A DNA stretch of 44,399 nucleotides from Prevotella sp. (GTDB lineage: Bacteria; Bacteroidota; Bacteroidia; Bacteroidales; Bacteroidaceae): contig JAFVEE010000166.1 in assembly GCA_017478085.1 (NCBI GenBank), positions 1 to 44,399 on the forward strand, written 5' to 3'. The translations under genes and the position numbers were made by a program. Positions within the stretch are counted from its first letter, which is position 1, and each line of letters starts with the position of its first letter. This document shows, piece after piece, positions 1 through 8,071 of this stretch. The notes below the pieces were generated by a model that saw nothing but the letters and a program-made list of their open reading frames with translations, was not told the DNA's origin and did not search any database.

Positions 1-133
1 AACGCAGTGCCTAAAGAGGCACGGAGCCGATTAATTAGAACAAGAATTAATTCAGAATTACGCGAGCCGTGTGCGGTGAAAGTCGCATGCACGGTTCTTA
101 AAGGGGAAAGCGGGGGTAACCCCGCAGCCCTAC
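1..133 (+). mobile_element. Group II intron, 3' end (domains V and VI)
   Basis: Positions 64-97 form a canonical 34-nt group II intron domain V: the AGC triad sits near the 5' end (gAGCcgt), the two ends pair (GAGCCGT with ACGGTTC) and the apex is a GAAA tetraloop. Positions 103-131 fold as domain VI, with a GTAA tetraloop at 116-119, the stem 110-115/120-125 and a bulged A at 126. A branch-point A lies 7-8 nt before the 3' splice site and introns end in AY, so the intron should end at C133 (..CCCTAC). The rest of the intron, including any reverse transcriptase gene, lies left of the window. No complete reverse transcriptase end is recognisable in the first 60 bases, which are probably the 3' side of domain IV. 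Confidence 0.88.
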
Positions 134-165
134 TTAGAAGACAAATAGAAGTAAAAAAAGCCGAG

Positions 166-864
166 ATGATTGATTCCAAGAAGATAAAAGTACTGGCCTT
201 CGATGCCGATGATACCCTCTGGGACTGTCAGGGACACTTCGAAGTGGTGATGCAACGGCTCTATGATGAGCTGACACCTTGGGTGGACCGTGAGACCGCA
301 GCCCTGGAGCTCTTCGCCACCGAGCGTAAGAATATGCCGCTACTGGGCTACGGCGTCAAGGCCTTTACACTCTCCATGCTTGAGACGGCCATGCGCGTGA
401 GTTGCAACCAGATGTCAGCGACTACTATCAGCGACATACTCCAACAATGCTATACCCTGCTGAAGTTCCCCTGTACGCCGCTGCCCGAAGTGGAAGAGAC
501 GCTTAGCCAACTCTGTCAGCAGGGGTGGAGGCAAGTTGCCTTCACCAAGGGGGAACTGCTCGATCAAGAACACAAGCTGGAGCGCTCTGGCCTGCTCCCC
601 TACTTCAGTCATGTCGAAATAACCAGCGACAAGGGCGAGCCCGAGTTCCTTGCCCTCTGCAGAAAGCTCAACATCCAGCCTCAGGAACTGCTCATGGTGG
701 GCAACAGTCTCAAGAGCGACATTGCTCCTGCCCTTGCCGTCGGCAGCCAGGCCGTCTACATTCCTTTCCACGTCACCTGGCAGCTGGAGCACCACGACCA
801 CTTCGAGCACCCCCGCATGGCAGAGATAGAGCACTTCGGCCAATTAGTTGATATCCTGTCTTGA
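166..864 (+). CDS. HAD-superfamily hydrolase (phosphatase-like)
   Basis: A 232-residue soluble HAD-fold hydrolase. Motif I is FDADDTLWD with nucleophile Asp13 and acid/base Asp15. Motif II is the Thr of AFTKG, and motif IV is MVGNSLKSDIAPAL, which supplies the Mg-binding Asp. Length and spacing fit a small-molecule phosphatase with a helical cap between motifs I and II (about residues 20-100). The substrate cannot be read from the sequence. The frame stays open into the upstream intron, but the ATG at 166 gives a protein beginning directly before motif I, so longer starts are rejected. The gene begins only 32 nt after the predicted intron end, so the intron sits in its 5' leader or immediate upstream region. 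A perfect 22-bp palindrome (912-933) follows the gene and may end the transcript. Confidence 0.85.
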   Translation: MIDSKKIKVLAFDADDTLWDCQGHFEVVMQRLYDELTPWVDRETAALELFATERKNMPLLGYGVKAFTLSMLETAMRVSCNQMSATTISDILQQCYTLLKFPCTPLPEVEETLSQLCQQGWRQVAFTKGELLDQEHKLERSGLLPYFSHVEITSDKGEPEFLALCRKLNIQPQELLMVGNSLKSDIAPALAVGSQAVYIPFHVTWQLEHHDHFEHPRMAEIEHFGQLVDILS

Positions 865-911
865 TTTTCTGCGTAATGGCATCATCAGAAATCCAGAGTG
901 CCTCCCCATGA

Positions 912-933
912 AAAAATCTAGCGCTAGATTTTT
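912..933. terminator. 22-bp perfect palindrome, possible HAD-gene terminator
   Basis: An A5-TCTAGC / GCTAGA-T5 perfect palindrome centred between 922 and 923, 47 bp after the HAD stop codon. A GC-containing stem followed by a run of T could stop transcription in either direction. The stem has almost no loop, so a terminator role is tentative. It is also the first element of the repeat block that continues to 1015. Confidence 0.4.
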
Positions 934-1015
934 CAAAATCTCGGCCCCGCGCAAAAAAATCTCGGCCCCGCGCAAAAAAATCTCGGCCCCACACAAAAAA
1001 ATCTCGGCCCCACAT
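932..1015. repeat. Four tandem 21-bp repeats, A-rich / GGCC-rich
   Basis: Four successive units of 21 bp (932-952, 953-973, 974-994, 995-1015), each an A-run followed by ATCTCGGCCCC and a CGCGC or CACAC end. The units are nearly identical; the last two carry CACA instead of CGCG. GGCC centres fall at about 944, 965, 986 and 1007, and the palindrome centre at 922 is one further period away. They lie between the HAD gene and the metG promoter. No coding sense is seen. The remainder of 1016-1120 shows only short weak inverted repeats. Confidence 0.8.
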
Positions 1016-1120
1016 ATATCTATCTGATTAGAATTAAAGTCTGAGGGACACTTTTTTAGACGAAATTCAACTCAGACTGACACAGGAAATCCCTGCTGCT
1101 CCACACTTTTCTCTGAAAAA

Positions 1121-1155
1121 TTGACTTTAATCTCAGTATAATTTCGTAACTTTGC
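1121..1155 (+). promoter_or_regulatory. metG promoter, Bacteroidetes type
   Basis: The -7 element TAACTTTGC (1147-1155) matches TAnnTTTGY exactly. A TTGAC at 1121-1125 lies 21 bp upstream, at the expected -33 spacing. The predicted start of transcription is about 1161, leaving a leader of roughly 23 nt before the metG ATG. Confidence 0.75.
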
Positions 1156-1183
1156 AGGCAAATTCAAAAACAAATTGATACAA

Positions 1184-3250
1184 ATGGAACAAAAACAGTT
1201 TAAACGCACCACCGTGACAGCGGCTCTGCCCTATGCCAACGGCGGTGTACATATCGGTCACTTGGCTGGTGTCTACGTACCCGCCGATATCTACGTACGC
1301 TACTTGCGCCTAAAGAAGCGCGAGGTGATGTTTATAGGCGGAAGCGACGAGCATGGAGTACCTATTACTATTCGCGCGCGCAAGGAAGGTATCACGCCTC
1401 AGGATGTTGTCAATCGTTATCACTCCATGATCAAAGAGTCGTTCGAGGACTTCGGCATCTCCTTCGACATCTACAGCCGCACCACCTCGAAAACCCATCA
1501 CCAGTTTGCGGCCGACTTTTTCCGCAAGCTCTACGACGAAGGAAAACTGACCGAAGAAACTACCACACAGCTCTATGACGAAGAGGCCAAGCAGTTTCTG
1601 GCCGACCGCTACGTCACTGGCGAGTGTCCCCACTGCCACAATCAGGGAGCCTATGGCGACCAGTGCGAAAAGTGCGGACGCGACCTCAGCCCGACGGAAC
1701 TTATCAACCCCAAGTCGGCTATCAGCGGTTCCACGCCCGTACTGAAGGAGACGAAGAACTGGTATCTACCCCTGAACGAATATCAGGACTGGCTGAAGCA
1801 GTGGATTCTGGAGGAACATAAGGAGTGGCGCCCCAACGTCTATGGTCAGTGCAAATCATGGCTTGACATGGACCTGCAGCCTCGCGCCATGACCCGCGAC
1901 TTGGACTGGGGCATCCCTGTACCCGTGGAGGGTGCCGACGGAAAAGTGCTCTACGTGTGGTTCGATGCTCCCATCGGCTACGTGTCGAACACCAAAGAGC
2001 TCTGCGAGATGGATCCGCAGCGCTGGGGTACCTGGCAGAAGTGGTGGCAGGATGAGGACACACGACTGGTCCACTTCATCGGCAAGGACAACATCGTGTT
2101 CCACTGCATCATCTTCCCCGTGATGATGAAGGCCCACGGCCAGTACATCATGCCCGACAACGTGCCGGCCAACGAGTTCCTGAACCTGGAGGACGACAAG
2201 ATCTCGACCTCGCGCAACTGGGCCGTTTGGCTGCACGAATATCTGGAGGACATGCCCGGCAAGCAGGACGTGCTGCGCTATGTGCTCACGGCCAATGCGC
2301 CCGAGACCAAGGACAACAACTTTACCTGGCGCGACTTCCAGGACCGCAACAACAACGAGCTGGTAGCCGTCTACGGCAACTTCGTGAACCGCGCCCTGCA
2401 GCTCACCAAGAAATACTGGGGTGGGGTGGTGCCCGCCTGTGGCGAGCTTGTGGAGAGCGATTATGTCGCTCTCAATGAATTCAAGGACGTGAAGCAGAAG
2501 GTGGAGCGGCTGCTGGAGCAGTTCAAGTTCCGTGATGCCCAGTTCGAGGCCATGAACCTGGCCCGCATCGGCAATAAGTACATCACCGACTGCGAGCCGT
2601 GGAAGGTGTGGAAGACCGACCCGAAACGCTGCGAGACCATCCTGAACATCTGCTTGCAGCTCACGGCCAACCTGGCCATCGCCTTCGAGCCCTTCCTGCC
2701 TTTCTCTTCGAAGAAACTGCGTCAGATGCTGAACATTGAGAGCTTCGAGTGGGAACAGCTGGGCAGCACCAATCTGCTGAAGGCCGGACACCAGCTGGTC
2801 GAGCCCGCCCTGCTCTTCGAGAAGATTGAGGACGAGGTGATACAGAAGCAGCTGGACAAGCTGGAAGCCACGAAGAAGCAGAACGAGGCCGCCCAGTGGA
2901 AGCCGGCCCCGGTGAAGTACACCGTGAGCTTCGACGACTTCGAGAAGCTCGACATACGCGTGGGCCTGGTGATGGCCTGCGACCGTGTGCCCAAGTCGAA
3001 GAAGCTGCTGCAGTTCCTCATCGACGACGGTTCGGGCCAGACGCGCACCATCTGCTCGGGCATCGCCCAGTACTACGAGAACCCAGAAGAACTGGTGGGC
3101 CGCCGCATCCTGTTCGTGGCCAACTTTGCCCCGCGCAAGATGATGGGCATCGAGAGCCAGGGCATGATCCTTTCGGCCGTAGACCACGACGAGACGCTCA
3201 GCGTGGTGACCACCACAAAGGACGTGAAGCCCGGTTCGCAGGTAGGATAA
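1184..3250 (+). CDS. metG: Methionyl-tRNA synthetase with C-terminal tRNA-binding domain
   Basis: Class I aminoacyl-tRNA synthetase that charges tRNA-Met in the cytoplasm (688 residues). The HIGH motif is at residues 23-26. A zinc knuckle has Cys148/Cys151 and Cys161/Cys164. The KMSKS equivalent is KISTS at 339-343. An EMAP-II/Trbp111-like OB-fold tRNA-binding domain runs from about residue 583 to the end ([12 protein letters not shown] onward), which is the usual dimer-forming architecture of about 680 residues. The frame could begin at a TTG at 1175, but the ATG at 1184 sits correctly behind a strong promoter and is preferred. The next gene starts 3 nt after the stop, so metG probably heads an operon with the envelope genes that follow. 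Confidence 0.97.
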   Translation: MEQKQFKRTTVTAALPYANGGVHIGHLAGVYVPADIYVRYLRLKKREVMFIGGSDEHGVPITIRARKEGITPQDVVNRYHSMIKESFEDFGISFDIYSRTTSKTHHQFAADFFRKLYDEGKLTEETTTQLYDEEAKQFLADRYVTGECPHCHNQGAYGDQCEKCGRDLSPTELINPKSAISGSTPVLKETKNWYLPLNEYQDWLKQWILEEHKEWRPNVYGQCKSWLDMDLQPRAMTRDLDWGIPVPVEGADGKVLYVWFDAPIGYVSNTKELCEMDPQRWGTWQKWWQDEDTRLVHFIGKDNIVFHCIIFPVMMKAHGQYIMPDNVPANEFLNLEDDKISTSRNWAVWLHEYLEDMPGKQDVLRYVLTANAPETKDNNFTWRDFQDRNNNELVAVYGNFVNRALQLTKKYWGGVVPACGELVESDYVALNEFKDVKQKVERLLEQFKFRDAQFEAMNLARIGNKYITDCEPWKVWKTDPKRCETILNICLQLTANLAIAFEPFLPFSSKKLRQMLNIESFEWEQLGSTNLLKAGHQLVEPALLFEKIEDEVIQKQLDKLEATKKQNEAAQWKPAPVKYTVSFDDFEKLDIRVGLVMACDRVPKSKKLLQFLIDDGSGQTRTICSGIAQYYENPEELVGRRILFVANFAPRKMMGIESQGMILSAVDHDETLSVVTTTKDVKPGSQVG

Positions 3251-3253
3251 GAG

Positions 3254-4765
3254 ATGAGAGGCAAGCGGCTCTTACCATATCTCTGCCTGCCCATCGTGGG
3301 CGTGCTGCTGGTGGCCTTCGAGCAAGACCTGCTCTATCAGGCACAAGAGCAGAACCTGTTTCTGCACACCACGCTTTTCTTCGAACAACAGATGGTGAGA
3401 GCGGGCGGCATGCTGACGTGGGCCGGTGCCTACCTCACACAATTCTTCTACTACCCTATGCTCGGAGCAGGCTTGCTGTGCCTGCTCTGGGCTCTTTTTA
3501 TGTGGCTACTGGTGCGGGCCTTCCGCCTTGCTGATGCGTGGATGACGCTGTTGCCCGTGGCCTGCCTGCTGCTTACGGTCGTAGACCTGGGCTATTGGGT
3601 CTACTACCTGAAGTTGCCCGGCCACCCCTTCTGCGCCACACTGGGCGGCATCGTGGTTGCCTCGTTGGTATGGGGCTACCGGCTGCTGCCCCGCAAGTAC
3701 GGCCTGCCGTCGGTGTTCATCCTGCTTACGGCCTGCGTGGGCTATCCGCTTTTTGGCTTCTACGCCTTGTGGGCCACGGTGCTTATGGGCATCATGGCAT
3801 GGCAGGCGGAAAGGCACCGGGTGCTCGATGCGGTGCTGGCCGTGGGGGCCGTGGTCGCCGTTCCACGGGCTTGCTACGAGCTGCTGTACCACGAGACCCA
3901 CCTTGTGAACATCTATTGGGCGGCACTGCCCGTGTATTGTCATACGTCCGACAGGCTCTTTGCCTACAATCTGCCCTACGTGGGACTGGTGCTCAGCACG
4001 CTTTGCTTTGCCATCGGCCCGTGGCAGCATCTCCGCTTGCGCTGGCTTCGCCCCGCTGTGCTGGTGGCTGCGGCAGTATGTGTGGCTGTGTTCTGGCAGA
4101 AAGACGACAACTTTCACCGCGAGCTGTCTATGAGTCGCAGTATGGAGCGGCAAGACTGGCCGCAGCTGCTCCGCACGGCCAAGGCCACGAAGGGCGAGCC
4201 TACCCGTGCCATCTGCCTGATGAAGAACCTGGCCCTCTACCGCTTAGGGCGACCTGCCGAGGAGATGCTCAGCTATCCCGAGGGAGCGCACAGGCCAGAT
4301 GCCCCCTTCTCCATTCGGCTGGTTCACACGGTGGGCAAGATGCTCTACCTGCAATACGGACTTCCCAACTACTGCTATCGCTGGTGCATGGAAGACGGAG
4401 TGGAGTTCGGATGGACGGTGGAGCGGCTGAAGCTGATGGCTAAGTGCTCGCTGCTGAACGGTGAGCACGTGGCTGCCCAACGCTATCTAAACATGCTCAA
4501 GAAGACCGACTTCCACCGAGCGTGGGCCAGGAAGTACGAGCGCTACCTGCACGACCACCGCCTGATGGAGCAGGACACTGAACTGCGGGCCATACGTCCC
4601 TTGATGCGAGCCGATAACTTCCTGACAGCCGACCAGTCGCAGTTGGAACTTTTTCTCATAGAGCAAATCCTGAGCACTCCGGGGAAGATTCCCGAGCAGC
4701 GTGAGCTGGCCCGTCGCACCATGTTCTACTACCGAAACAACCCTCACGAATTAGCCGAGCAATGA
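3254..4765 (+). CDS. Polytopic membrane protein, DUF6057-like, copy 1 (short form)
   Basis: A 503-residue integral membrane protein. About the first 290 residues are hydrophobic, with roughly ten membrane segments. The remainder is a soluble helical domain with TPR-like character and the conserved stretch LPNYCYRWCMEDGVEFGW (about residues 373-390). I believe the family is DUF6057 of the Bacteroidetes; its function is unknown. The gene starts 3 nt after metG and overlaps the next gene by 4 nt (ATGA), so coupling is likely. A paralogue at 29124 (663 residues) aligns along the whole length. This copy lacks about 45 residues at the N-terminus, a short loop insert and about 100 residues at the C-terminus. 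It therefore has only a partial soluble domain, yet it ends at a stop that is translationally coupled to the next gene. Confidence 0.8.
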   Translation: MRGKRLLPYLCLPIVGVLLVAFEQDLLYQAQEQNLFLHTTLFFEQQMVRAGGMLTWAGAYLTQFFYYPMLGAGLLCLLWALFMWLLVRAFRLADAWMTLLPVACLLLTVVDLGYWVYYLKLPGHPFCATLGGIVVASLVWGYRLLPRKYGLPSVFILLTACVGYPLFGFYALWATVLMGIMAWQAERHRVLDAVLAVGAVVAVPRACYELLYHETHLVNIYWAALPVYCHTSDRLFAYNLPYVGLVLSTLCFAIGPWQHLRLRWLRPAVLVAAAVCVAVFWQKDDNFHRELSMSRSMERQDWPQLLRTAKATKGEPTRAICLMKNLALYRLGRPAEEMLSYPEGAHRPDAPFSIRLVHTVGKMLYLQYGLPNYCYRWCMEDGVEFGWTVERLKLMAKCSLLNGEHVAAQRYLNMLKKTDFHRAWARKYERYLHDHRLMEQDTELRAIRPLMRADNFLTADQSQLELFLIEQILSTPGKIPEQRELARRTMFYYRNNPHELAEQ

Positions 4766-6264
4766 AGAACCTGCTTCTACTACCAGTCGTCGCCCTCCTG
4801 CTATTGGCTTGCAGTGGCAGCGGGCTGCCCAGCGAGTTTGCCCAGAGCAGCGAGCTGCCGCACATCTATCCCGACTATGCCGAGGTGACGGTGCCGGTGA
4901 ACATAGCTCCGCTGAACATGGAGCTGCTGACCGATGCCGACGATGCCATCATGCGTTTTGCCTTTGGCGATGATGAGATTCTGTGCGAGGGAATGAAGGC
5001 GCGGCCCGACGTTGACGACTGGCACACGCTGACGGCCAAGGCGAGTGGCAAGGCCGTAAGCGTTGAGGTGTATGCCAGGAAGGAAGGCCAATGGCTGCGC
5101 TACAAGCCCTTCAATATCTACGTGTCGCCCGACAGCATCGACCCGTGGCTCAGCTACCGCATGATCTCCCCCTCGTATGTGTCGTACGAAGAGCTGACCA
5201 TCAACCAGCGCTGCTTAGAGAACTTCGACGAGCAGGTGGTGGTCGACAATATGCTCTGCTCTACCGAGGCTGGTGGCCAGTGCGTCAACTGCCACAGCTA
5301 CCAGCAATACAATCCCGACCGCATGCAGTTTCACGCCCGCCAGACCCACGGTGGCACCTTCATTGCCTACGACGGGCAGTTAGAGAAGATTAGCCTGAAG
5401 AGCGACTCCATGCTTTCGGCCGGTGTCTATCCGTCCTGGCATCCCTGGCTGCGGCTCATTGCCTATTCTACCAATGCCACGATGCAAGCCTTCCACACGG
5501 CCCATCAGAATAAGATTGAGGTAATCGATGCGCAGAGCGACCTCGTCTTGTATGATATTGACGCCCACCGGGCAACCACCATCGAGCGGCAGCCCAACGA
5601 GCTGGAGACCTTTCCCTGCTGGGCTCCCGACGGGCGCAGCCTCTACTTCTGCAGTGCCCACTTCGAGTATTCGGCCGACAGCGTAGACACCTCTGAGATT
5701 ACCCTGCGGGCGCAGGAGGTGAAGTACAACATCTACCGCAAGACCTTTGACCCCGACACCCGCCAGTTTGGCGAGCGCGAACTGGTGTTTCGCGCCGACA
5801 CCCTTTGCCCCAGGCCATCGGTGAAGGGCATGAGCGCCACGCTGCCCCGCCTGTCGCCCGACGGGCGCTGGCTGCTGTTCACGATGGGCGAGTGGGGATG
5901 CTTCCACATCTGGCATCACGATGCCGACCTGTGGCTGATGGACCTACAGACGGGGCAGGCACGCCCCTTGGCTGAATGCAACTCCGACGATACCGAGAGC
6001 TATCACACCTGGTCGGGCAATGGCCGCTGGGTGGTCTTCTCTTCACGCCGCTACGATGGCGTGTTCACCCGCCCCTTCATTGCTCATATAGACCTGCAAG
6101 GGCATGGTTCGAAGCCCTTTGAACTGCCCACCCAGGATCCCGACCGCCACCGCCAGTTGCTGAAAAGCTACAACGTGCCCGAACTGATGCGAGGGCCCGT
6201 GAAGCTCACCCCGCAGCAGATTGCCCGCGTGCTGAAACGCGACGGCACACCTCTTCAAAGGTAA
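4762..6264 (+). CDS. Lipoprotein with CxxCH haem motif and PD40 beta-propeller, copy 1
   Basis: A 500-residue predicted lipoprotein: the signal peptide ends in LLLLAC with lipid-accepting Cys17. An N-terminal beta-rich domain (about 30-150) is followed by GGQCVNCHSY, a c-type cytochrome haem-attachment motif (Cys174, Cys177, His178). A TolB/PD40-type beta-propeller follows from about residue 210, with blades marked by YPSWHP, FPCWAPDGRSLYF, LSPDGRWLLF and YHTWSGNGRWVVF. It probably faces the periplasm or cell surface as a haem protein; partner and substrate are unknown. The start overlaps the upstream membrane-protein stop (ATGA), implying a functional pair. A close paralogue lies at 31120. 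Its last 59 bp overlap the convergent licD-like gene. A haem role is inferred from the motif only. Confidence 0.82.
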   Translation: MKNLLLLPVVALLLLACSGSGLPSEFAQSSELPHIYPDYAEVTVPVNIAPLNMELLTDADDAIMRFAFGDDEILCEGMKARPDVDDWHTLTAKASGKAVSVEVYARKEGQWLRYKPFNIYVSPDSIDPWLSYRMISPSYVSYEELTINQRCLENFDEQVVVDNMLCSTEAGGQCVNCHSYQQYNPDRMQFHARQTHGGTFIAYDGQLEKISLKSDSMLSAGVYPSWHPWLRLIAYSTNATMQAFHTAHQNKIEVIDAQSDLVLYDIDAHRATTIERQPNELETFPCWAPDGRSLYFCSAHFEYSADSVDTSEITLRAQEVKYNIYRKTFDPDTRQFGERELVFRADTLCPRPSVKGMSATLPRLSPDGRWLLFTMGEWGCFHIWHHDADLWLMDLQTGQARPLAECNSDDTESYHTWSGNGRWVVFSSRRYDGVFTRPFIAHIDLQGHGSKPFELPTQDPDRHRQLLKSYNVPELMRGPVKLTPQQIARVLKRDGTPLQR

Positions 6265-7015
6265 GTCCCTCGTCGAAATTAAGATAATAGTGATTGTGCT
6301 CCGACACCCGCTGCTCTACAGGCGGCAGCTGCATATAGTCGCCATAGAGGCAGGTCAGGTAGCCGTCGTAGTCGCGGGGCACGACGACGGTCGTGTCGCC
6401 AAAGGGCAGCTCGATCGTATCCTCGAACCACTCGCGCTTGAATATCTTGCCCGCCCACTGGGTTACGCATACCGACTTCGGGCCGTCGAAGCTGCTGTAC
6501 CAGCTTTGGTACTTAAAGAAGCGCTTCAGCATGATGCTTCGCAGGGGGCGTAGCAAGGGGTTCGTCAAGGTTTTCTGGTAGTTATAGAACTTCTTCAGGC
6601 TGCGCCGCTGAATGGCTGTCAGCTCAGCATCGCTGCAATCGAAGTTGTCGAGGGCAAAGAGATCAACGTAGACCCCCATCAGGAAGGGGAACTTCTCTTG
6701 TTCCCACAAGGTGGTATGAAGGTCGGACACCTTGGCGAAGGGCAGATAATAGCCCTTGTCGCGAAGCGAGATCACGTCGAACCCCTCGCGCCGGGCCTCG
6801 TCCTTCAGGTCGAGCAGCCGTTCGTAGTCGGCACGCGGCAGGTAGATGTCGATGTCGTCGTCCCAGGGAATGAAGTCCTTGTGGCGCACGGCTCCCAGCA
6901 CGGTGCCGCCGCAGGCCACGTAGCGCAGGTGGTGCTGTTCCAGAAAGCGCACCGTGAACTTGAACACATGCAGGATTTGCTCCTTGAAGCGCTTGTCGAA
7001 ATCGGTTTGCTGCAT
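6206..7015 (-). CDS. LicD-family phosphotransferase
   Basis: A 269-residue cytoplasmic enzyme of the LicD family, which transfers phosphocholine, phosphoglycerol or related groups from CDP-activated donors to surface glycans. The family core is clear: GGTVLGAVRHKDFIPWDDDI (about residues 37-56) contains the Gly-rich start and the acidic WDDDID metal site. It is the last gene of a three-gene minus-strand operon, starting 3 nt after the PP-loop gene. The cytidylyltransferase at its head would supply the CDP-linked donor. Its 3' end overlaps the convergent lipoprotein gene by 59 bp, so its last 19 codons are read on both strands. The donor group cannot be decided from the sequence. Confidence 0.87.
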   Translation of the reverse strand: MQQTDFDKRFKEQILHVFKFTVRFLEQHHLRYVACGGTVLGAVRHKDFIPWDDDIDIYLPRADYERLLDLKDEARREGFDVISLRDKGYYLPFAKVSDLHTTLWEQEKFPFLMGVYVDLFALDNFDCSDAELTAIQRRSLKKFYNYQKTLTNPLLRPLRSIMLKRFFKYQSWYSSFDGPKSVCVTQWAGKIFKREWFEDTIELPFGDTTVVVPRDYDGYLTCLYGDYMQLPPVEQRVSEHNHYYLNFDEGLTFEEVCRRVSARGQSAAG

Positions 7016-7018
7016 GGC

Positions 7019-8059
7019 TCAGAGCATGTTAAGGAACTGTTCGGCGCACCACAGCTGCCACTTCTGGTTGCCCGTGAGCTGCTGCATCGGTATGTCCTTG
7101 CGGAACTCCGGTCGTCTGGGGCCTTCCCAGTCCTTGAAGATAGCGTCGACAGGGCGTGGCATAGGTATCTTGAACGGAATCTCGAGCTCAGGGTATTTGA
7201 TGGCGTAAAGCCCTCTTACCAAGTACTTAGGCTCGCCGTTCCTCACGCGATCCATATCGAGAGGATCGGCCATGACCAGGCAGGCATACGGATCGTAGTA
7301 AGGCATCCACGCAGCGCCGAAGGCATTCAGATAAGAGCTGGAGCTCTCAATGGCAAACACCTCGTCCATAAAGCGCATCACGTCGATGCCCTCATCGCCC
7401 TGACGATACTGCTCGAACAGCTCCATCTGGCTGACAGGACGCTGCAACACCAGTTCGGGCTGAAGGAAGGTGTAGCGCTGGGCAAAGCCGTCGAACGTCC
7501 ATTGCGGCGAGATAAGCTTGTCCATCCCGCCGAATATCAGGTCGGCACTCTCGCCCACGATCATCAGCTGCACCCCGTCGGCCTTGGCCAGCTGGGCTGC
7601 CTTGTATATCTGCGGCTCGATGGAGTGCACGGGAGCAAACTTATAGCGCATGACGATGGGCGTGAACTGCTCGTAGTCGTCCATCGTGATGTTGATGAGA
7701 TGATGGTGCAGCTGCCACTTGGCGCAATACTTCCTGGCCCGCTCTACATCGGCATTGAACTCGCCAGAGGCCGAGTTGAACGTGTAGGCGTGGCTGCCGG
7801 GCTTCAGGTAGGCCGCCAGGTTGGCGCTGTCCATGCCGCCCGAAAGAAGTATGCCTATGTTGTCGTACTTCTGATAAAGGCAGTCAAACTGTTGCAGAAT
7901 CTCACGGTCAATATCCTCCGGGGTCTTCACGGCAATGCGCTCGCTGGCATTCAGCGGGCGGTAGTTCTTGTGCTGGAATCCTTCGGCAAAGTCGACTCCG
8001 TCTTTCCAGATGTAGCGGAAAGCGATATACGAACTGAGGCAGAAATCCTTGTCTATCAT
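7019..8059 (-). CDS. Asparagine-synthetase-like PP-loop protein without glutaminase domain
   Basis: A 346-residue protein with the ATP-pyrophosphatase signature ILLSGGMDSANL (about residues 89-100) of the asparagine synthase C-terminal domain. The N-terminal class-II glutaminase domain with its catalytic Cys2 is absent. The N-terminus resembles the linker that precedes the synthetase domain in AsnB (LSSYIAFRYIW). Such stand-alone PP-loop proteins occur in surface polysaccharide clusters, where they may adenylate a carboxylate and form an amide. That role is inferred here from neighbours: it sits 12 nt after the cytidylyltransferase and 3 nt before licD. It is unlikely to be a true asparagine synthetase. 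Confidence 0.8.
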   Translation of the reverse strand: MIDKDFCLSSYIAFRYIWKDGVDFAEGFQHKNYRPLNASERIAVKTPEDIDREILQQFDCLYQKYDNIGILLSGGMDSANLAAYLKPGSHAYTFNSASGEFNADVERARKYCAKWQLHHHLINITMDDYEQFTPIVMRYKFAPVHSIEPQIYKAAQLAKADGVQLMIVGESADLIFGGMDKLISPQWTFDGFAQRYTFLQPELVLQRPVSQMELFEQYRQGDEGIDVMRFMDEVFAIESSSSYLNAFGAAWMPYYDPYACLVMADPLDMDRVRNGEPKYLVRGLYAIKYPELEIPFKIPMPRPVDAIFKDWEGPRRPEFRKDIPMQQLTGNQKWQLWCAEQFLNML

Positions 8060-8071
8060 AGTGGTATGTTT

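Noticed and set aside
7-165. N-terminal extension of the HAD protein from a GTG at 7
   Set aside because: The extension is read through group II intron domains V and VI and is not HAD-like; the ATG at 166 is the proper start.
1856-3187. 443-codon minus-strand frame opposite metG
   Set aside because: Antisense to a certain MetRS gene, with no recognisable motifs.
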